NCBI RefSeq assembly: GCF_000378145.1
Contig: NZ_KB899290.1
Location: 40,586 to 104,585, forward strand
DNA: 64,000 nucleotides
DNA from: Saccharibacillus kuerlensis DSM 22868
GTDB taxonomy: Bacteria; Bacillota; Bacilli; Paenibacillales; Paenibacillaceae
Direction of reading: 5' to 3'
The notes under the pieces are model-generated. The model saw only the letters and a list, made by a program, of their open reading frames with translations, had not been told where the DNA came from and made no database searches. Each line of letters opens with the position of its first letter. Positions within the stretch are counted from its first letter, which is position 1. This document shows, piece by piece, positions 35,621 through 44,911 of the stretch. A program made the position numbers and the translations under genes.

Positions 35621-36526
35621 TCATCGTCGGATAACCGTTCCGATCTGTTCGCCGGACAGAAGCCGGCTCAAGACGCGTTCTTCGCTTCCGTTCACGATGA
35701 CGACTTCCTGAACGTCGCCATGAATGCATTTCATCGCGGCTTTGACTTTCGGAATCATGCCGCCGTAGATTTCGCCGCTGTCGATCATGGCTTCAATCTC
35801 GGCAAAGGTTACGGAAGGCAGCGCCTTTTTGATGCCGTCTACCATCTTCAGGATACCCGGCACATCCGTAACGACAATCATCCGATGGGCGCCGATAAAC
35901 GAAGCTACCGCTCCTGCGGCCGTATCCGCATTAATATTGTAACGCTGTCCGCCTGCGTCGACGCCGAGCGGGGCAATAACCGGTATGTAACCCATGCCAA
36001 GTATGCCAGTGACGATATCCGCTTCCACATGGACAACGTCGCCCACCAGGCCAACTTCTGCCGTGTTGGTGACCGGCTCCGCCTGAATCAGCGAACCGTC
36101 CGAACCGGACAGTCCGATCGCTCTGCCGCCGGCGGATTGGATACGCCGCACGATCAGCTTGTTGATCGTTCCGGCCAGTACCATTTCGACGACATCCAGT
36201 ACTTCTTCCGTCGTCCTTCTCAATCCGTTCACGAACTCGGTAGGGATGCCGAGTTTCTCGAGGTTCTCCGAGATCGCCGGGCCTCCTCCATGCACGATCA
36301 CCGGCCGTACGCCAGCAGCCTGCAGTTCTGCCAGATCGGTGAAGAAAGCCTCCGGCAGCGCAGCCAGCGTACTGCCTCCGCACTTCATTACGAAGGAAGC
36401 GGCAGGCGCACCCGATTCCGATGTTCCAGCCTGCGGAACGCTGGACATGCCGGATTCTGATGCTCCCGGCTGCGGAACAGCCGATGCGCCGCCTTCGCTT
36501 TTATATAAGTAAGGGTTTCGAATCAT
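35621..36526 (-). CDS. argB: Acetylglutamate kinase with an unusual N-terminal repeat insertion
   Basis: Phosphorylates N-acetylglutamate. The 301-residue protein has the catalytic core FVMKCGGSTLA, VIVHGGGPAIS and NINADTAAGAVA. Most ArgB proteins begin with the Lys-Gly-Gly strand within a few to thirty residues. Here residues about 11-44 are a low-complexity stretch with two near-copies of a SAVPQPGASESG-type unit. GGAGGA before the ATG at 36526 supports this start, and the insert is in frame and uninterrupted. It may be a recent in-frame repeat expansion. Confidence 0.96.
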   Translation of the reverse strand: MIRNPYLYKSEGGASAVPQPGASESGMSSVPQAGTSESGAPAASFVMKCGGSTLAALPEAFFTDLAELQAAGVRPVIVHGGGPAISENLEKLGIPTEFVNGLRRTTEEVLDVVEMVLAGTINKLIVRRIQSAGGRAIGLSGSDGSLIQAEPVTNTAEVGLVGDVVHVEADIVTGILGMGYIPVIAPLGVDAGGQRYNINADTAAGAVASFIGAHRMIVVTDVPGILKMVDGIKKALPSVTFAEIEAMIDSGEIYGGMIPKVKAAMKCIHGDVQEVVIVNGSEERVLSRLLSGEQIGTVIRR

Positions 36527-36547
36527 GCCTATTCCTCCTCCGCTAGT

Positions 36548-37777
36548 TTACGTCCGATACGCCGCATTGATCCGGACGTAATCGTAGGTCAGATCGCAGC
36601 CCCAGGCTGTTGCCTGCTCCGTACCCATATTCAGCTCGACGGAAATGCGTACCGCATCGCCCTTCAGATACTCCAAAGCCGCGTCCTCATCGAAAGAAAC
36701 CGGCTGGGAAGCCGTCAATACGACGATATCTCCAAGTCTGATATCGACCGCATGAGGATTAACAGGTACGCCCGCACGTCCGACTGCCGCAATGATGCGT
36801 CCCCAGTTGGCATCTGCGCCGAATACCGCTGTCTTGACCAGACTTGAGCCAATGACCGTCTTGGCGATCGCACGAGCCGATTCAGCGCTCTCTGCGCCGC
36901 TGACTACCACTTCAACCAACTTGGTCGCACCTTCGCCGTCTCTTGCAATGGCTTTTGCCAGATGCCGGCATACCTCGCCGAAAGCTTCAGCGAAAACCGA
37001 CCAATTTGGATGGTTCTCGTCAAGCTCTTGTTCCTGACCCGAAAGCCCGCTCGCCATTGCGACCAGCATGTCGTTGGTACTGGTATCACCGTCAACCGTA
37101 ATCATATTGAATGTATCATCTGTCGTCCGCTTAAGCAGTCGATGCAGCGCTTCGCTGCCGATCTTGGCATCCGTTGTTACAAACGCGAGCATCGTCGCCA
37201 TATTCGGATGGATCATGCCCGAGCCTTTGGCTGCGCCTGCAATCGTAACCGTACGGCCGCCAATCTGCAGAGAAAGACACAGCTCTTTTTTCACAAGATC
37301 TGTCGTCAGAATAGCCTGACTAAACTGTTCTCCGCCGTCCTCGCTGTCTGTCAAGGCATCACCAAGCCGAGCAATGCCATCCCGTACGCAGTCCATTTTC
37401 AAGTTCTCGCCAATGACCCCGGTTGATGCGACCGCCACATCGTCGGCATCTACGCCAAAGCTCTTCGCGGCAAGCGAACGCATCTCGTAAGCATCTGCCT
37501 CTCCCTGCTTGCCCGTGCAGGCATTGGCATTTCCGCTGTTGACGATGACTGCGCGCAGTATGCCATTGTTCAGACTTTCCCGCGTCGTCTGAAGCGGTGC
37601 CGCCTGGAAAATATTCGTCGTATACACGGCTGCCGCCGATGCGGGAACCTCGCACACAATAGCGCCGATATCGTTTCTGTCCACTTTTTTCAATCCACAG
37701 TGCAGACCGGCTGCCCGGAATCCCCGCGGAGTAATGATCGAACCGCCTTTGACGACGGTGTAAGAAGGAGCTGCCAT
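36548..37777 (-). CDS. argJ: Bifunctional glutamate N-acetyltransferase / amino-acid acetyltransferase
   Basis: Recycles the acetyl group from acetylornithine to glutamate. The 409-residue precursor contains the self-cleavage motif NMATMLAF (nucleophile Thr after Ala), KGSGMIHPNM and a C-terminal TYDYVRINAAYRT. It would split into alpha and beta chains. The presence of ArgJ means the cyclic pathway is used, and no separate argA or argE is needed. It lies between argC and argB with short gaps. Confidence 0.97.
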   Translation of the reverse strand: MAAPSYTVVKGGSIITPRGFRAAGLHCGLKKVDRNDIGAIVCEVPASAAAVYTTNIFQAAPLQTTRESLNNGILRAVIVNSGNANACTGKQGEADAYEMRSLAAKSFGVDADDVAVASTGVIGENLKMDCVRDGIARLGDALTDSEDGGEQFSQAILTTDLVKKELCLSLQIGGRTVTIAGAAKGSGMIHPNMATMLAFVTTDAKIGSEALHRLLKRTTDDTFNMITVDGDTSTNDMLVAMASGLSGQEQELDENHPNWSVFAEAFGEVCRHLAKAIARDGEGATKLVEVVVSGAESAESARAIAKTVIGSSLVKTAVFGADANWGRIIAAVGRAGVPVNPHAVDIRLGDIVVLTASQPVSFDEDAALEYLKGDAVRISVELNMGTEQATAWGCDLTYDYVRINAAYRT

Positions 37778-37804
37778 GGGACGCTTCCGCCTTTCGTTAT
37801 ATAA

Positions 37805-38857
37805 TCAAGGATACATCGGAACGAAATGAAGCCCTGTCGACTCCTCCCATCCCATCATCAGGTTGAGATTCTGAATCGCCTGCCCTGCCGCGCCTTTGAC
37901 CATGTTGTCGATGACCGACACGATCGTAACGCGTCCGGTCCGCTCGTCCACGGAGAAGCCAATATCGCAGTAGTTGGAGCCTGAGACTTCTTTGGTCGCC
38001 GGCATAATGCCGTTCTCCCGAATTCGCACGAACGGACGCCCTGCATAGAAGTTTCGGTACAGATCGATAAATTCCTGCGTGCCGTGAGCACCGTTTATTT
38101 TTGCATAAAGTGTACTTAAAATACCCCGAGTCATCGGAATCAGGTGAGAGGTGAACGTAACGATTACCTCTTGTCCCGCTTCTGCGCCCAGCACTTGTTC
38201 AATTTCCGGAATATGCTGATGCGCGTTTACTTTATAAGCTTTTACGCTTTCGTTGATTTCACTGTAATGCGTGCCGAGTCCGATGCCCCGTCCTGCGCCG
38301 GATACACCGGTCTTCGCGTCGATGATGATACTCGAAGGATCGATCCAGCCTGCCCGAACCGCCGGGATCAGCCCCAGCAGCGTCGCTGTCGGAAAACAAC
38401 CCGGGTTGGAGATGACCGAATGTCCTGCCGCCTTCTCGCCATACACTTCGCTCAGTCCGTATACAGCCTGTTCCAGCATATCGTCTGAGGCCGGAGAGCG
38501 CTTGTACCACTTTTCGTATACAGCTCCGTCTTTCAAACGAAGGTCACCGGACAAGTCGATCACTTTCAGTCCCTGCTCCAGCAGTCGGGGAGTCAGTTCA
38601 GCACTTACGCCAGCCGGTGTGGCCAGGAAAACGACGTCTGCTTTCTCCTTGACTGCCGCCGGTTCAATCGCCTCCAGCTCTAATTCCACAATATTCGTTA
38701 AATGAGGAAAGCTTCCGCTCAGCGGCGTACCGCTGCTTGACGACGAAAGCACACATGTCACTTCCGTATGGGGATGTGCCTGCAGTAGACGAATCAATTC
38801 AGCCCCGCCATAACCTGTCGCCCCTACAATCGCCGCTCTGGTAATATCGTGCACCAT
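37805..38857 (-). CDS. argC: N-acetyl-gamma-glutamyl-phosphate reductase
   Basis: NADPH-dependent reduction of N-acetylglutamyl phosphate. The 350-residue protein starts MVHDITRAAIVGATGYGGAE with the Rossmann GATGYGG, and has the catalytic Cys in SNPGCFPTATLL and the GVSGAGRG motif. The open frame extends 58 codons upstream without family similarity; GGGGGTCAGGA precedes the ATG at 38857. First gene of argCJBDFGH. Confidence 0.97.
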   Translation of the reverse strand: MVHDITRAAIVGATGYGGAELIRLLQAHPHTEVTCVLSSSSSGTPLSGSFPHLTNIVELELEAIEPAAVKEKADVVFLATPAGVSAELTPRLLEQGLKVIDLSGDLRLKDGAVYEKWYKRSPASDDMLEQAVYGLSEVYGEKAAGHSVISNPGCFPTATLLGLIPAVRAGWIDPSSIIIDAKTGVSGAGRGIGLGTHYSEINESVKAYKVNAHQHIPEIEQVLGAEAGQEVIVTFTSHLIPMTRGILSTLYAKINGAHGTQEFIDLYRNFYAGRPFVRIRENGIMPATKEVSGSNYCDIGFSVDERTGRVTIVSVIDNMVKGAAGQAIQNLNLMMGWEESTGLHFVPMYP

Positions 38858-38918
38858 TTTTCCTGACCCCCGTTCAAGTTGTTTTCCGAATAATCCCGTG
38901 CATAAAATTAAAATAATA

Positions 38919-38953
38919 TGTATTATTATACGTTTGTCGTCATATAAATACAA
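38919..38953 (-). promoter_or_regulatory. argC promoter with overlapping ArgR-box-like dyad
   Basis: Minus-strand TTGTAT-N17-TATAAT (38925-38953) lies about 65 bases before argC. A TGTAT-N4-ATACG dyad at 38919-38932 overlaps the -10 and resembles half-sites of the ARG box (TGAAT...ATTCA) with mismatches. Repression by ArgR/AhrC is the expected mode, but the box is imperfect. Confidence 0.45.
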
Positions 38954-39062
38954 CCTTTCTCCAAAAAGTTTACGTTCTGTGGCAAAGCTTAAAAGACGTC
39001 TCACTTCGCAGTCAGGAAGATTTTCGTTCATTTTGCATTTTTCTGCAACAAAAAAAGGTAAA

Positions 39063-39102
39063 AAGAGCGGCTTCCGTAGTCATTTGACCCGGAAACCGCT
39101 CT
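39063..39102. terminator. Bidirectional terminator after the prfB-YitT unit
   Basis: AAGAGCGG(C)TTCCG / CGGAA(A)CCGCTCTT forms a long stem with T/A runs on both sides, about 25 bases beyond the YitT-family stop codon. Confidence 0.85.
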
Positions 39103-39126
39103 TCCTATACAGCTATACAACTGATC

Positions 39127-40008
39127 TTACATTTGAATTTTAAATCCTTTGCCCAGCACTTCCTGCGCGTTGCTGATCACTACAAAAGCATCGGGATCGA
39201 CAGAGCGCACCAGTGTCTTAAGCCGGCTCGTCTCGCTCTGACCGATGACAACCATCAGTACCGGCCGAGACTCGCCTGTATAGCCGCCGCGGGCACTGAG
39301 CTCAGTCAATCCGCGGTCGAGATCTTTCAGAATAACTTCTGTCATCTCTTCACGCTTGTCCGAAATAATATAAGCGACCTTTGTATACCCCAGCCCCATC
39401 TCTACCGCGTCAATCACCTTGCCGGTAACATACAGTCCGATAAGCGCATAGAGCGCATTTTCGAGCGATAGTGTAAATCCTGCCAGCACGATAACCGTAC
39501 CATCGACCAACATGACACACAGCGATAGTCCAAGTCCGGTAAACTTTTGCAGCAGATGCGCCACAATGGATAGCCCACCGGTCGATCCTCTCCCCCGGAA
39601 GACGATACCGAGGCCAAGACCTACGCCAATACCGCCGTACAGCGAGCCGAGCAGCGGGTTCGCAGTCGGAATCGGCCAGTCGCGCGTCAGGTAAATCAGG
39701 AGCGGCAGACATATCGTCCCGAGCAGCGTTCGAGCACCGTAATGGCGACCCAGGAAGAAGACGCCAGCGATAAACAGCGGAATATTGAAAATCCACTGGG
39801 TAAACGCCGGTTCGATTCCGAACCATTCCTTAATAATGATCGACAGTCCTGATACGCCGCCTGAAGCGACCTGATTGGGAAGCAAAAAGAGATTGAAGGC
39901 CAGCGCGGTAATAAAGGCTCCTACTACAATCAAGACGACGTCGAGCACGTTGCGTCCGACGCCGTCAAGGGGAATCAGCGGTTTTCTGCCGCCTCTGCTT
40001 GTTCGCAT
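39127..40008 (-). CDS. YitT-family membrane protein (DUF161 + DUF2179), YvjA-like
   Basis: 293 residues with about five or six membrane helices (first VLDVVLIVVGAFITALAF; also GGVSGLSIIIKEW). A cytosolic DUF2179 domain follows (about residues 205-290, with YIISDKREEM and GGYTGESRPVLMVV). Function is unknown for most members; some act in substrate export or membrane homeostasis. In B. subtilis the homologue yvjA lies next to prfB, and here it starts nine bases after the prfB stop, so the two are co-transcribed. Confidence 0.88.
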   Translation of the reverse strand: MRTSRGGRKPLIPLDGVGRNVLDVVLIVVGAFITALAFNLFLLPNQVASGGVSGLSIIIKEWFGIEPAFTQWIFNIPLFIAGVFFLGRHYGARTLLGTICLPLLIYLTRDWPIPTANPLLGSLYGGIGVGLGLGIVFRGRGSTGGLSIVAHLLQKFTGLGLSLCVMLVDGTVIVLAGFTLSLENALYALIGLYVTGKVIDAVEMGLGYTKVAYIISDKREEMTEVILKDLDRGLTELSARGGYTGESRPVLMVVIGQSETSRLKTLVRSVDPDAFVVISNAQEVLGKGFKIQM

Positions 40009-40017
40009 CTCTTACGC

Positions 40018-41134
40018 TTACTCCGCCGCTTCAGACTTCAGCTGACTGCGCAGGTAAGCGTCGATGAATCCGTCCAGCTCGCCGTCCATAACAGCACCGA
40101 TATTGCCCGTCTCGTGTGTCGTCCGGTGGTCTTTGACCATGCTGTACGGATGGAAGACGTACGAGCGGATCTGACTGCCCCAGCCGATCTCGGACTGCTC
40201 GCCGCGAATCTCGGCCAGCTCCTGTTTCTGCTCCTCGATTCTGCGCTCATAGAGCTTGGAGCGCAGCATCGTCATGGCCCGCTCGCGGTTCTTGATCTGC
40301 GACCGTTCATTCTGGCAGGTAACGACCACACCGCTCGGAAGGTGGGTAATCCGCACGGCCGAGTCGGTCGTATTGATGTGCTGACCGCCGGCGCCGCTCG
40401 CCCGGTACGTATCGATCTTCAGATCTTCCGTACGGATCTCGATATCGATCGTATCGTCGATTTCAGGCACGACGTCGCAGGAAACGAACGACGTATGGCG
40501 TCTGCCCGACGAGTCGAACGGAGAGATACGGACCAAGCGGTGTACGCCTTTTTCCGCCTTCAGATAACCGTAAGCGTTATAACCTTTGATCAGCAGCGTA
40601 ACGCTCTTAATGCCGGCTTCGTCGCCTGGCAGATAGTCCAGCGTCTCGACCTTGAAGCCGCGCTTTTCTGCCCAACGGGTGTACATCCGAAGCAGCATTT
40701 GGCCCCAGTCCTGCGACTCGGTGCCGCCAGCTCCGGGATGCAGCTCGAGAATCGCGTTCAGCTTGTCGTAAGGCTCGCTGAGCAGCAGCTGAAGTTCGAA
40801 CTCGTTCATTTTTGCGACGAGCTCTCCTACGCTGCCCGCCACTTCATCGGCCATCTCCTGGTCATTCTCATCGTCCGCCAGCTCGGCCATCAGCGCGGCA
40901 TCATCGTACTCCTGCTGCAGCTTCGCATATTGATCAACAGAACCTTTGACCGCATTCATTTCCGCAATCAGGGCCTGTGCTTTATCGTTATCATCCCAAA
41001 AACCGGGCGCGGACATTTTCTCTTCGAAGTTAGAAATCATTTCTTGCTTGAGATCTAAGTCAAAGAGACCCCCTAAGGTTAACTAATTTCTGCGCCAATT
41101 CGCGCAGATCATGCCTTACATTCGGATCAATCAT
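40018..41134 (-). CDS. prfB: Peptide chain release factor 2 (RF2), programmed +1 frameshift
   Basis: RF2 releases chains at UGA and UAA. The gene is in two frames. ATG at 41134 (GAGGTGA upstream) opens a 24-codon frame ending with an in-frame TGA at 41060-41062 in the context AGGGGGTCTCTTTGAC. A +1 slip on CTTT continues with GAC (41061 downward) as [14 protein letters not shown] to the TAA at 40018. The joined product is 371 residues. The core has the SPF-type tripeptide region ([15 protein letters not shown]) and the catalytic GGQ in SGAGGQHIN. The internal Shine-Dalgarno AGGGGG and the stop are the classic autoregulatory device: low RF2 raises frameshifting. Reading only from the internal ATG at 41040 would miss the N-terminus. 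Confidence 0.97.
41059..41075 (-). promoter_or_regulatory. prfB programmed frameshift site
   Basis: AGGGGGTCTCTTTGAC on the minus strand: a Shine-Dalgarno-like AGGGGG three bases before the slippery CTT TGA C. Position and spacing match the conserved bacterial RF2 recoding signal. Confidence 0.95.
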
Positions 41135-41262
41135 CTGTGGTCACCTCGTAGATAGTTTTGTATATATGAAAGGAATATCTGTCCGTAAACAGCCCTTCGG
41201 CCCGGCCCCGGGAACTATTTCCGGTAACCGGGCCGTATTCACGCGGGCAGGTAGAGCCAGGA

Positions 41263-41294
41263 AGACAAAGCGGTATTCAACCTGCCGCTTTGTC
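41263..41294 (-). terminator. Hairpin downstream of secA
   Basis: AGACAAAGCGG pairs with CCGCTTTGTCT around a ten-base loop, 41 bases after the secA stop. A second GC-rich dyad (GGCCCGG/CCGGGCC) lies at about 41199-41233. Neither has a strong T-run, so termination strength is uncertain. Confidence 0.55.
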
Positions 41295-41334
41295 TATCCC
41301 TGCCTGTCCACCGACAAACGTGATGCCATTTTGC

Positions 41335-43782
41335 TTAACGCTGGGCGCGGCGCTCCTTGCGGGATGCCTTCTTCTCCGGCGTCGGGCTGTTTGTGCTGAT
41401 CTTCTTCTCGTCGATAACCGCTTCGCGCTGCTGATTCGATTCCACGCGTGCTTTCATGATATAGGTCGCAACCTCTTCCTGAATGCTGGCGATCATCTGA
41501 TTGAACATCTCATAACCTTCAAACTGGTATTCGCGCAGCGGGTCCGTACCGCCATAAGCGCGAAGGTGGATACCTTGACGAAGCTGATCCATCGCGTCGA
41601 TATGGTCCATCCATTTGCGATCGACCGCACGAAGCGCAATAACTTTCTCGAATTCGCGAACCATGGCTTCGCCGAGTTCCGCTTCACGTTCGTTATAACG
41701 CTGTTCAACTTTGTCATACAGGTACTCCGTAATTTCCGTAGCTTCCTTGCCCCACAGCTCGTCGCGAGTGATCTCGCCTTCTTCCAGCAGCTTGGCGTTG
41801 ATGTACTCCGCTACCTGCTCCAGTTCCCAGTTCTCCGGAATGTCGTCGCCTGTATGCGCTTCGACGATTCGCTCGATCGTCGCCCGGATCATATCGAGCA
41901 CGATCTGCTTGACGTTCTCGGATTCCAGCAGTTCCATACGCTGCTTGTAGATAACGCCGCGCTGCTGGTTCATCACGTCGTCATACTGCAGGACAATCTT
42001 ACGTGTATCGAAGTTATTGCCTTCAACCCGCTTCTGCGCGGACTCTACCGCACGGGTAATCATCCGGCTCTCGATCGGCTGATCTTCTTCGAAACCGAGT
42101 CTTTCCATCATGTTCAGCACGTTGTCCGCACCGAAACGCTTCATCAATTCATCGCCCAGAGACAGATAGAACTGCGTCGAACCCGGGTCACCTTGACGAC
42201 CTGCACGGCCGCGCAGCTGATTGTCGATCCGGCGCGATTCGTGGCGTTCTGTACCGATGATGTGAAGACCGCCGACATCATGCACGCCTTCGCCCAGCAC
42301 GATATCCGTTCCGCGTCCCGCCATGTTGGTCGCAATTGTAACCGCGCCCGGCTGACCGGCGTTCGAGATAATTTCGGCTTCTTCGGCATGATACTTGGCG
42401 TTCAGCACTTGGTGACGAATGCCTTTTTTCTTCAGCATTTCGGACAGCACTTCGGAATTCTCGATCGAGACCGTACCAACCAGGATCGGCTGGTTCTTGG
42501 CATGGCGCTCTTCAATTTCCTGAACAACTGCTCTGAACTTGCTCGGCACGCTCTTATACACAATGTCCGGCGCATCGATCCGCTGGTTCGGACGGTTAGT
42601 CGGCACCTGCAGAACTTCCAGACCATAAATCTTCTTGAATTCTTCTTCTTCCGTCTTGGCCGTACCGGTCATACCGGCCAGCTTGCGGTACATCCGGAAG
42701 TAGTTCTGGAAAGTAATCGTTGCCAGCGTCATGCTTTCGTTCTGAACCGTAATGCCTTCCTTCGCTTCGATCGCTTGATGCAGACCGTCGCTATAGCGGC
42801 GTCCGGCCATCAGGCGACCCGTGAATTCGTCGACGATTACGACTTCGTCTTCTACAACTACGTAGTCTACGTCGCGGCGCATAATAACGTTCGCTTTGAG
42901 CGCCTGCACAACGTGGTGGTTCAGCATAACATGCTTCTGGTCATACAGGTTTTCAATACCGAAATCGCGCTCAGCCTTTGCCGCACCTTTGTCGGTAAGC
43001 GAAACGGATTTGACCTTGATGTCAACGGTGTAGTCTTCTTCCGCCTGCAGCCGCTTCACAAAACGGTCGGCCAAGAAGTACAATTCCGTCGACTTTTGCG
43101 CCTGACCGGAAATGATCAGCGGTGTACGCGCTTCGTCAATGAGAATGGAGTCCACTTCGTCGATGATACAGAAATAGAGCGGACGCTGTACCATTTGCTC
43201 TTTGTACAGAACCATGTTGTCACGCAGATAGTCGAATCCGAACTCGTTGTTCGTTCCGTACGTAATGTCGCAGGCATAAGCTTCCTGCTTCTGCGAGTGC
43301 TCCATGCCGCTCAAGTTGAGACCTACGGTAAGACCGAGGAAGTTATAGACTTTAGACATTTCCTCGCTGTCGCGCTGAGCCAAGTAATCATTGACCGTAA
43401 CAACGTGTACGCCTCTGCCCAGAAGGGCATTCAGATAAACCGGAAGGGTGCCGACCAGCGTCTTGCCTTCTCCTGTTTTCATTTCTGCGATTCGGCCGTT
43501 ATGCAGGGCGATGCCGCCGATCATCTGCACATCGTAATGACGCTTGCCCAAGGTGCGCTTGGAAGCTTCGCGTGTTGTAGCAAATGCTTCCGGCAGCAGA
43601 CTGTCAATTGATTCGCCTTTGTCCAGACGTTCGCGGAACTCGACTGTCTTGTTCTTCAACTGCTCGTCCGTGAGTTTTTCGAAATCCGGTTCCATTTTAT
43701 TGATGATGTCCACGGTACGCATGAACTTTTTGACGTCCCGTTCGTTCATATCCCCGAAGATTTTTTTGACAAGTCCTAACAT
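41335..43782 (-). CDS. secA: Preprotein translocase ATPase SecA, lacking the C-terminal zinc-binding tail
   Basis: Motor of the Sec export pathway. The 815-residue protein has Walker [23 protein letters not shown], the preprotein cross-linking domain and the [10 protein letters not shown] motif. The C-terminus ends SRKERRAQR. The usual SEC-C zinc motif (CxCxSGKKxKxCC/H) is missing, and no cysteine-rich continuation is seen in other frames beyond the stop, so the loss is not a visible frameshift. A basic tail replaces it. It lies between hpf and prfB as in Bacillus. Confidence 0.96.
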   Translation of the reverse strand: MLGLVKKIFGDMNERDVKKFMRTVDIINKMEPDFEKLTDEQLKNKTVEFRERLDKGESIDSLLPEAFATTREASKRTLGKRHYDVQMIGGIALHNGRIAEMKTGEGKTLVGTLPVYLNALLGRGVHVVTVNDYLAQRDSEEMSKVYNFLGLTVGLNLSGMEHSQKQEAYACDITYGTNNEFGFDYLRDNMVLYKEQMVQRPLYFCIIDEVDSILIDEARTPLIISGQAQKSTELYFLADRFVKRLQAEEDYTVDIKVKSVSLTDKGAAKAERDFGIENLYDQKHVMLNHHVVQALKANVIMRRDVDYVVVEDEVVIVDEFTGRLMAGRRYSDGLHQAIEAKEGITVQNESMTLATITFQNYFRMYRKLAGMTGTAKTEEEEFKKIYGLEVLQVPTNRPNQRIDAPDIVYKSVPSKFRAVVQEIEERHAKNQPILVGTVSIENSEVLSEMLKKKGIRHQVLNAKYHAEEAEIISNAGQPGAVTIATNMAGRGTDIVLGEGVHDVGGLHIIGTERHESRRIDNQLRGRAGRQGDPGSTQFYLSLGDELMKRFGADNVLNMMERLGFEEDQPIESRMITRAVESAQKRVEGNNFDTRKIVLQYDDVMNQQRGVIYKQRMELLESENVKQIVLDMIRATIERIVEAHTGDDIPENWELEQVAEYINAKLLEEGEITRDELWGKEATEITEYLYDKVEQRYNEREAELGEAMVREFEKVIALRAVDRKWMDHIDAMDQLRQGIHLRAYGGTDPLREYQFEGYEMFNQMIASIQEEVATYIMKARVESNQQREAVIDEKKISTNSPTPEKKASRKERRAQR

Positions 43783-43820
43783 GTTGTGCCCCTTTCGTGC
43801 AAAACGGATGGTTTGCCTAA

Positions 43821-43849
43821 ATTGTACCAGCTTGTGCCGACACGGGCAA
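43821..43849 (-). promoter_or_regulatory. Sigma-A-like promoter of secA
   Basis: Minus-strand TTGCCC-N17-TACAAT about 40 bases before the secA ATG. Confidence 0.5.
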
Positions 43850-43905
43850 CCGCATAAGACGGCGTCCGCCTGTATCCGTAAATTCCCCTACATATTATAT
43901 ACGCA

Positions 43906-43940
43906 CAAAGAGCCTCATCCGATGCGGACGAGACTCTTTT
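43906..43940 (-). terminator. Imperfect terminator hairpin after hpf
   Basis: GAGTCTCGTCC and GGATGAGGCTC pair with two mismatches around GCATC, about 40 bases after the hpf stop. T-rich sequence flanks both sides. Confidence 0.55.
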
Positions 43941-43976
43941 TCTTTGAATTTTGTGGTGGTTTTGTTGAAGTCAATC

Positions 43977-44552
43977 TTATTCTTGTTCGATCAAGCCGTA
44001 TTTGCCATCATTACGACGATATACGACGTTAACCGTTTCGGATTCGATATTTGAGAAGACGAAGAAATTGTGGCCGATCATATTCATCTGGAGAATAGCC
44101 TCTTCTACATCCATCGGCTTCAGCAGGAAGCGTTTGTTGCGCACCACTTGCAGTTCGTCCTCTTCCTCATCCGTAGATGGGGAAACGGAAGCATTAGCAC
44201 CTTCGTCAACGAACAAACCTTTGAGGCTCTCGTCCTGACGGATACGTCGATTCAATTTCGTCTTATGCTTGCGAATCTGACGCTCCAGCTTCGACAGTAC
44301 GGAATCGATCGAAGTGTACATGTCATCACTACGATCTTCGGCACGGAGGATTACGTTGCCTGGAAGCGGAATGGTCACCTCTACCTTGTTCGTATTGCCC
44401 TTCTGAGCGGTACGCAGCACATTCAGTGTCACCAAGCCTTCGCTCTCAGGCGGAGTATCGAAGTATCTGTCCAATCTACCGAGCTTCTTGTCGATGTATT
44501 CCTTAAGAGCATCGGTAACTTCAATGTGCTGTCCACGAATTGTAAAATTCAT
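43977..44552 (-). CDS. hpf: Long-form ribosome hibernation promoting factor
   Basis: 191 residues. The N-terminal ribosome-binding S30AE domain (about residues 1-100: MNFTIRGQHIEVTDALKEYI) is joined by an acidic Ser/Glu/Asp-rich linker to a C-terminal dimerisation domain (about 130-188: LKPMDVEEAILQMNMIGHNF). Long HPF alone forms inactive 100S ribosome dimers in stationary phase. In B. subtilis it lies between fliT and secA. Here the glycosylation and surface genes separate it from fliT. Confidence 0.96.
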   Translation of the reverse strand: MNFTIRGQHIEVTDALKEYIDKKLGRLDRYFDTPPESEGLVTLNVLRTAQKGNTNKVEVTIPLPGNVILRAEDRSDDMYTSIDSVLSKLERQIRKHKTKLNRRIRQDESLKGLFVDEGANASVSPSTDEEEDELQVVRNKRFLLKPMDVEEAILQMNMIGHNFFVFSNIESETVNVVYRRNDGKYGLIEQE

Positions 44553-44581
44553 TGGGCATTCCTCCTTTTTCTTTCTTCACA

Positions 44582-44610
44582 ATTATATCACAGTGTTAAT
44601 GCCGAGTAAA
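44582..44610 (-). promoter_or_regulatory. Extended -10 promoter of hpf
   Basis: Minus-strand TTTACT-N17-TATAAT, with TG one base before the -10 (TGATATAAT), about 30 bases upstream of the hpf ATG. Confidence 0.55.
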
Positions 44611-44834
44611 AACGATGTAAGCGTCTGCGAAAAAACTCTCCTGCTTTTGTCCCCTGCGAGCTCCTGCATGCTACATCGCGATACTTACTTCTTAACCAGA
44701 ACGGCAAGAGAACAAACGCGACCGGTCGTTTTTACACGAACCGAGTACTGTACATCCGCCATTCGACCTGCAGACTATACCGCTCGTATTTGATCTAACT
44801 TTTGTTTTCAATGCAGGGGATTTAGAAAAGCAAA

Positions 44835-44871
44835 AAGCCTTTCCATACCTGCGAACAGGGTGGAAAGGCTT
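44835..44871 (-). terminator. Intrinsic terminator of the LPxTG surface protein gene
   Basis: AAGCCTTTCCA and TGGAAAGGCTT pair around a 15-base loop and are followed on the minus strand by TTTTTGCTTTT. Confidence 0.9.
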
Positions 44872-44911
44872 TAGCTTATTGGACTTGCATTATACAGCTT
44901 TAGGATACGAT

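Larger units (their letters stand above)
44553..44911. other. Intergenic region upstream of hpf
   Basis: About 359 bases without a supported gene. It contains the hpf promoter (44582-44610) and, at the far end, the terminator of the LPxTG gene (44835-44871). Nothing recognisable was found between 44620 and 44830. Confidence 0.6.

Noticed and set aside
41290..43611. Long plus-strand open frame (773 codons) opposite secA
   Set aside because: It is the antisense shadow of secA, without a ribosome binding site or family features; the secA motifs on the minus strand are unambiguous.
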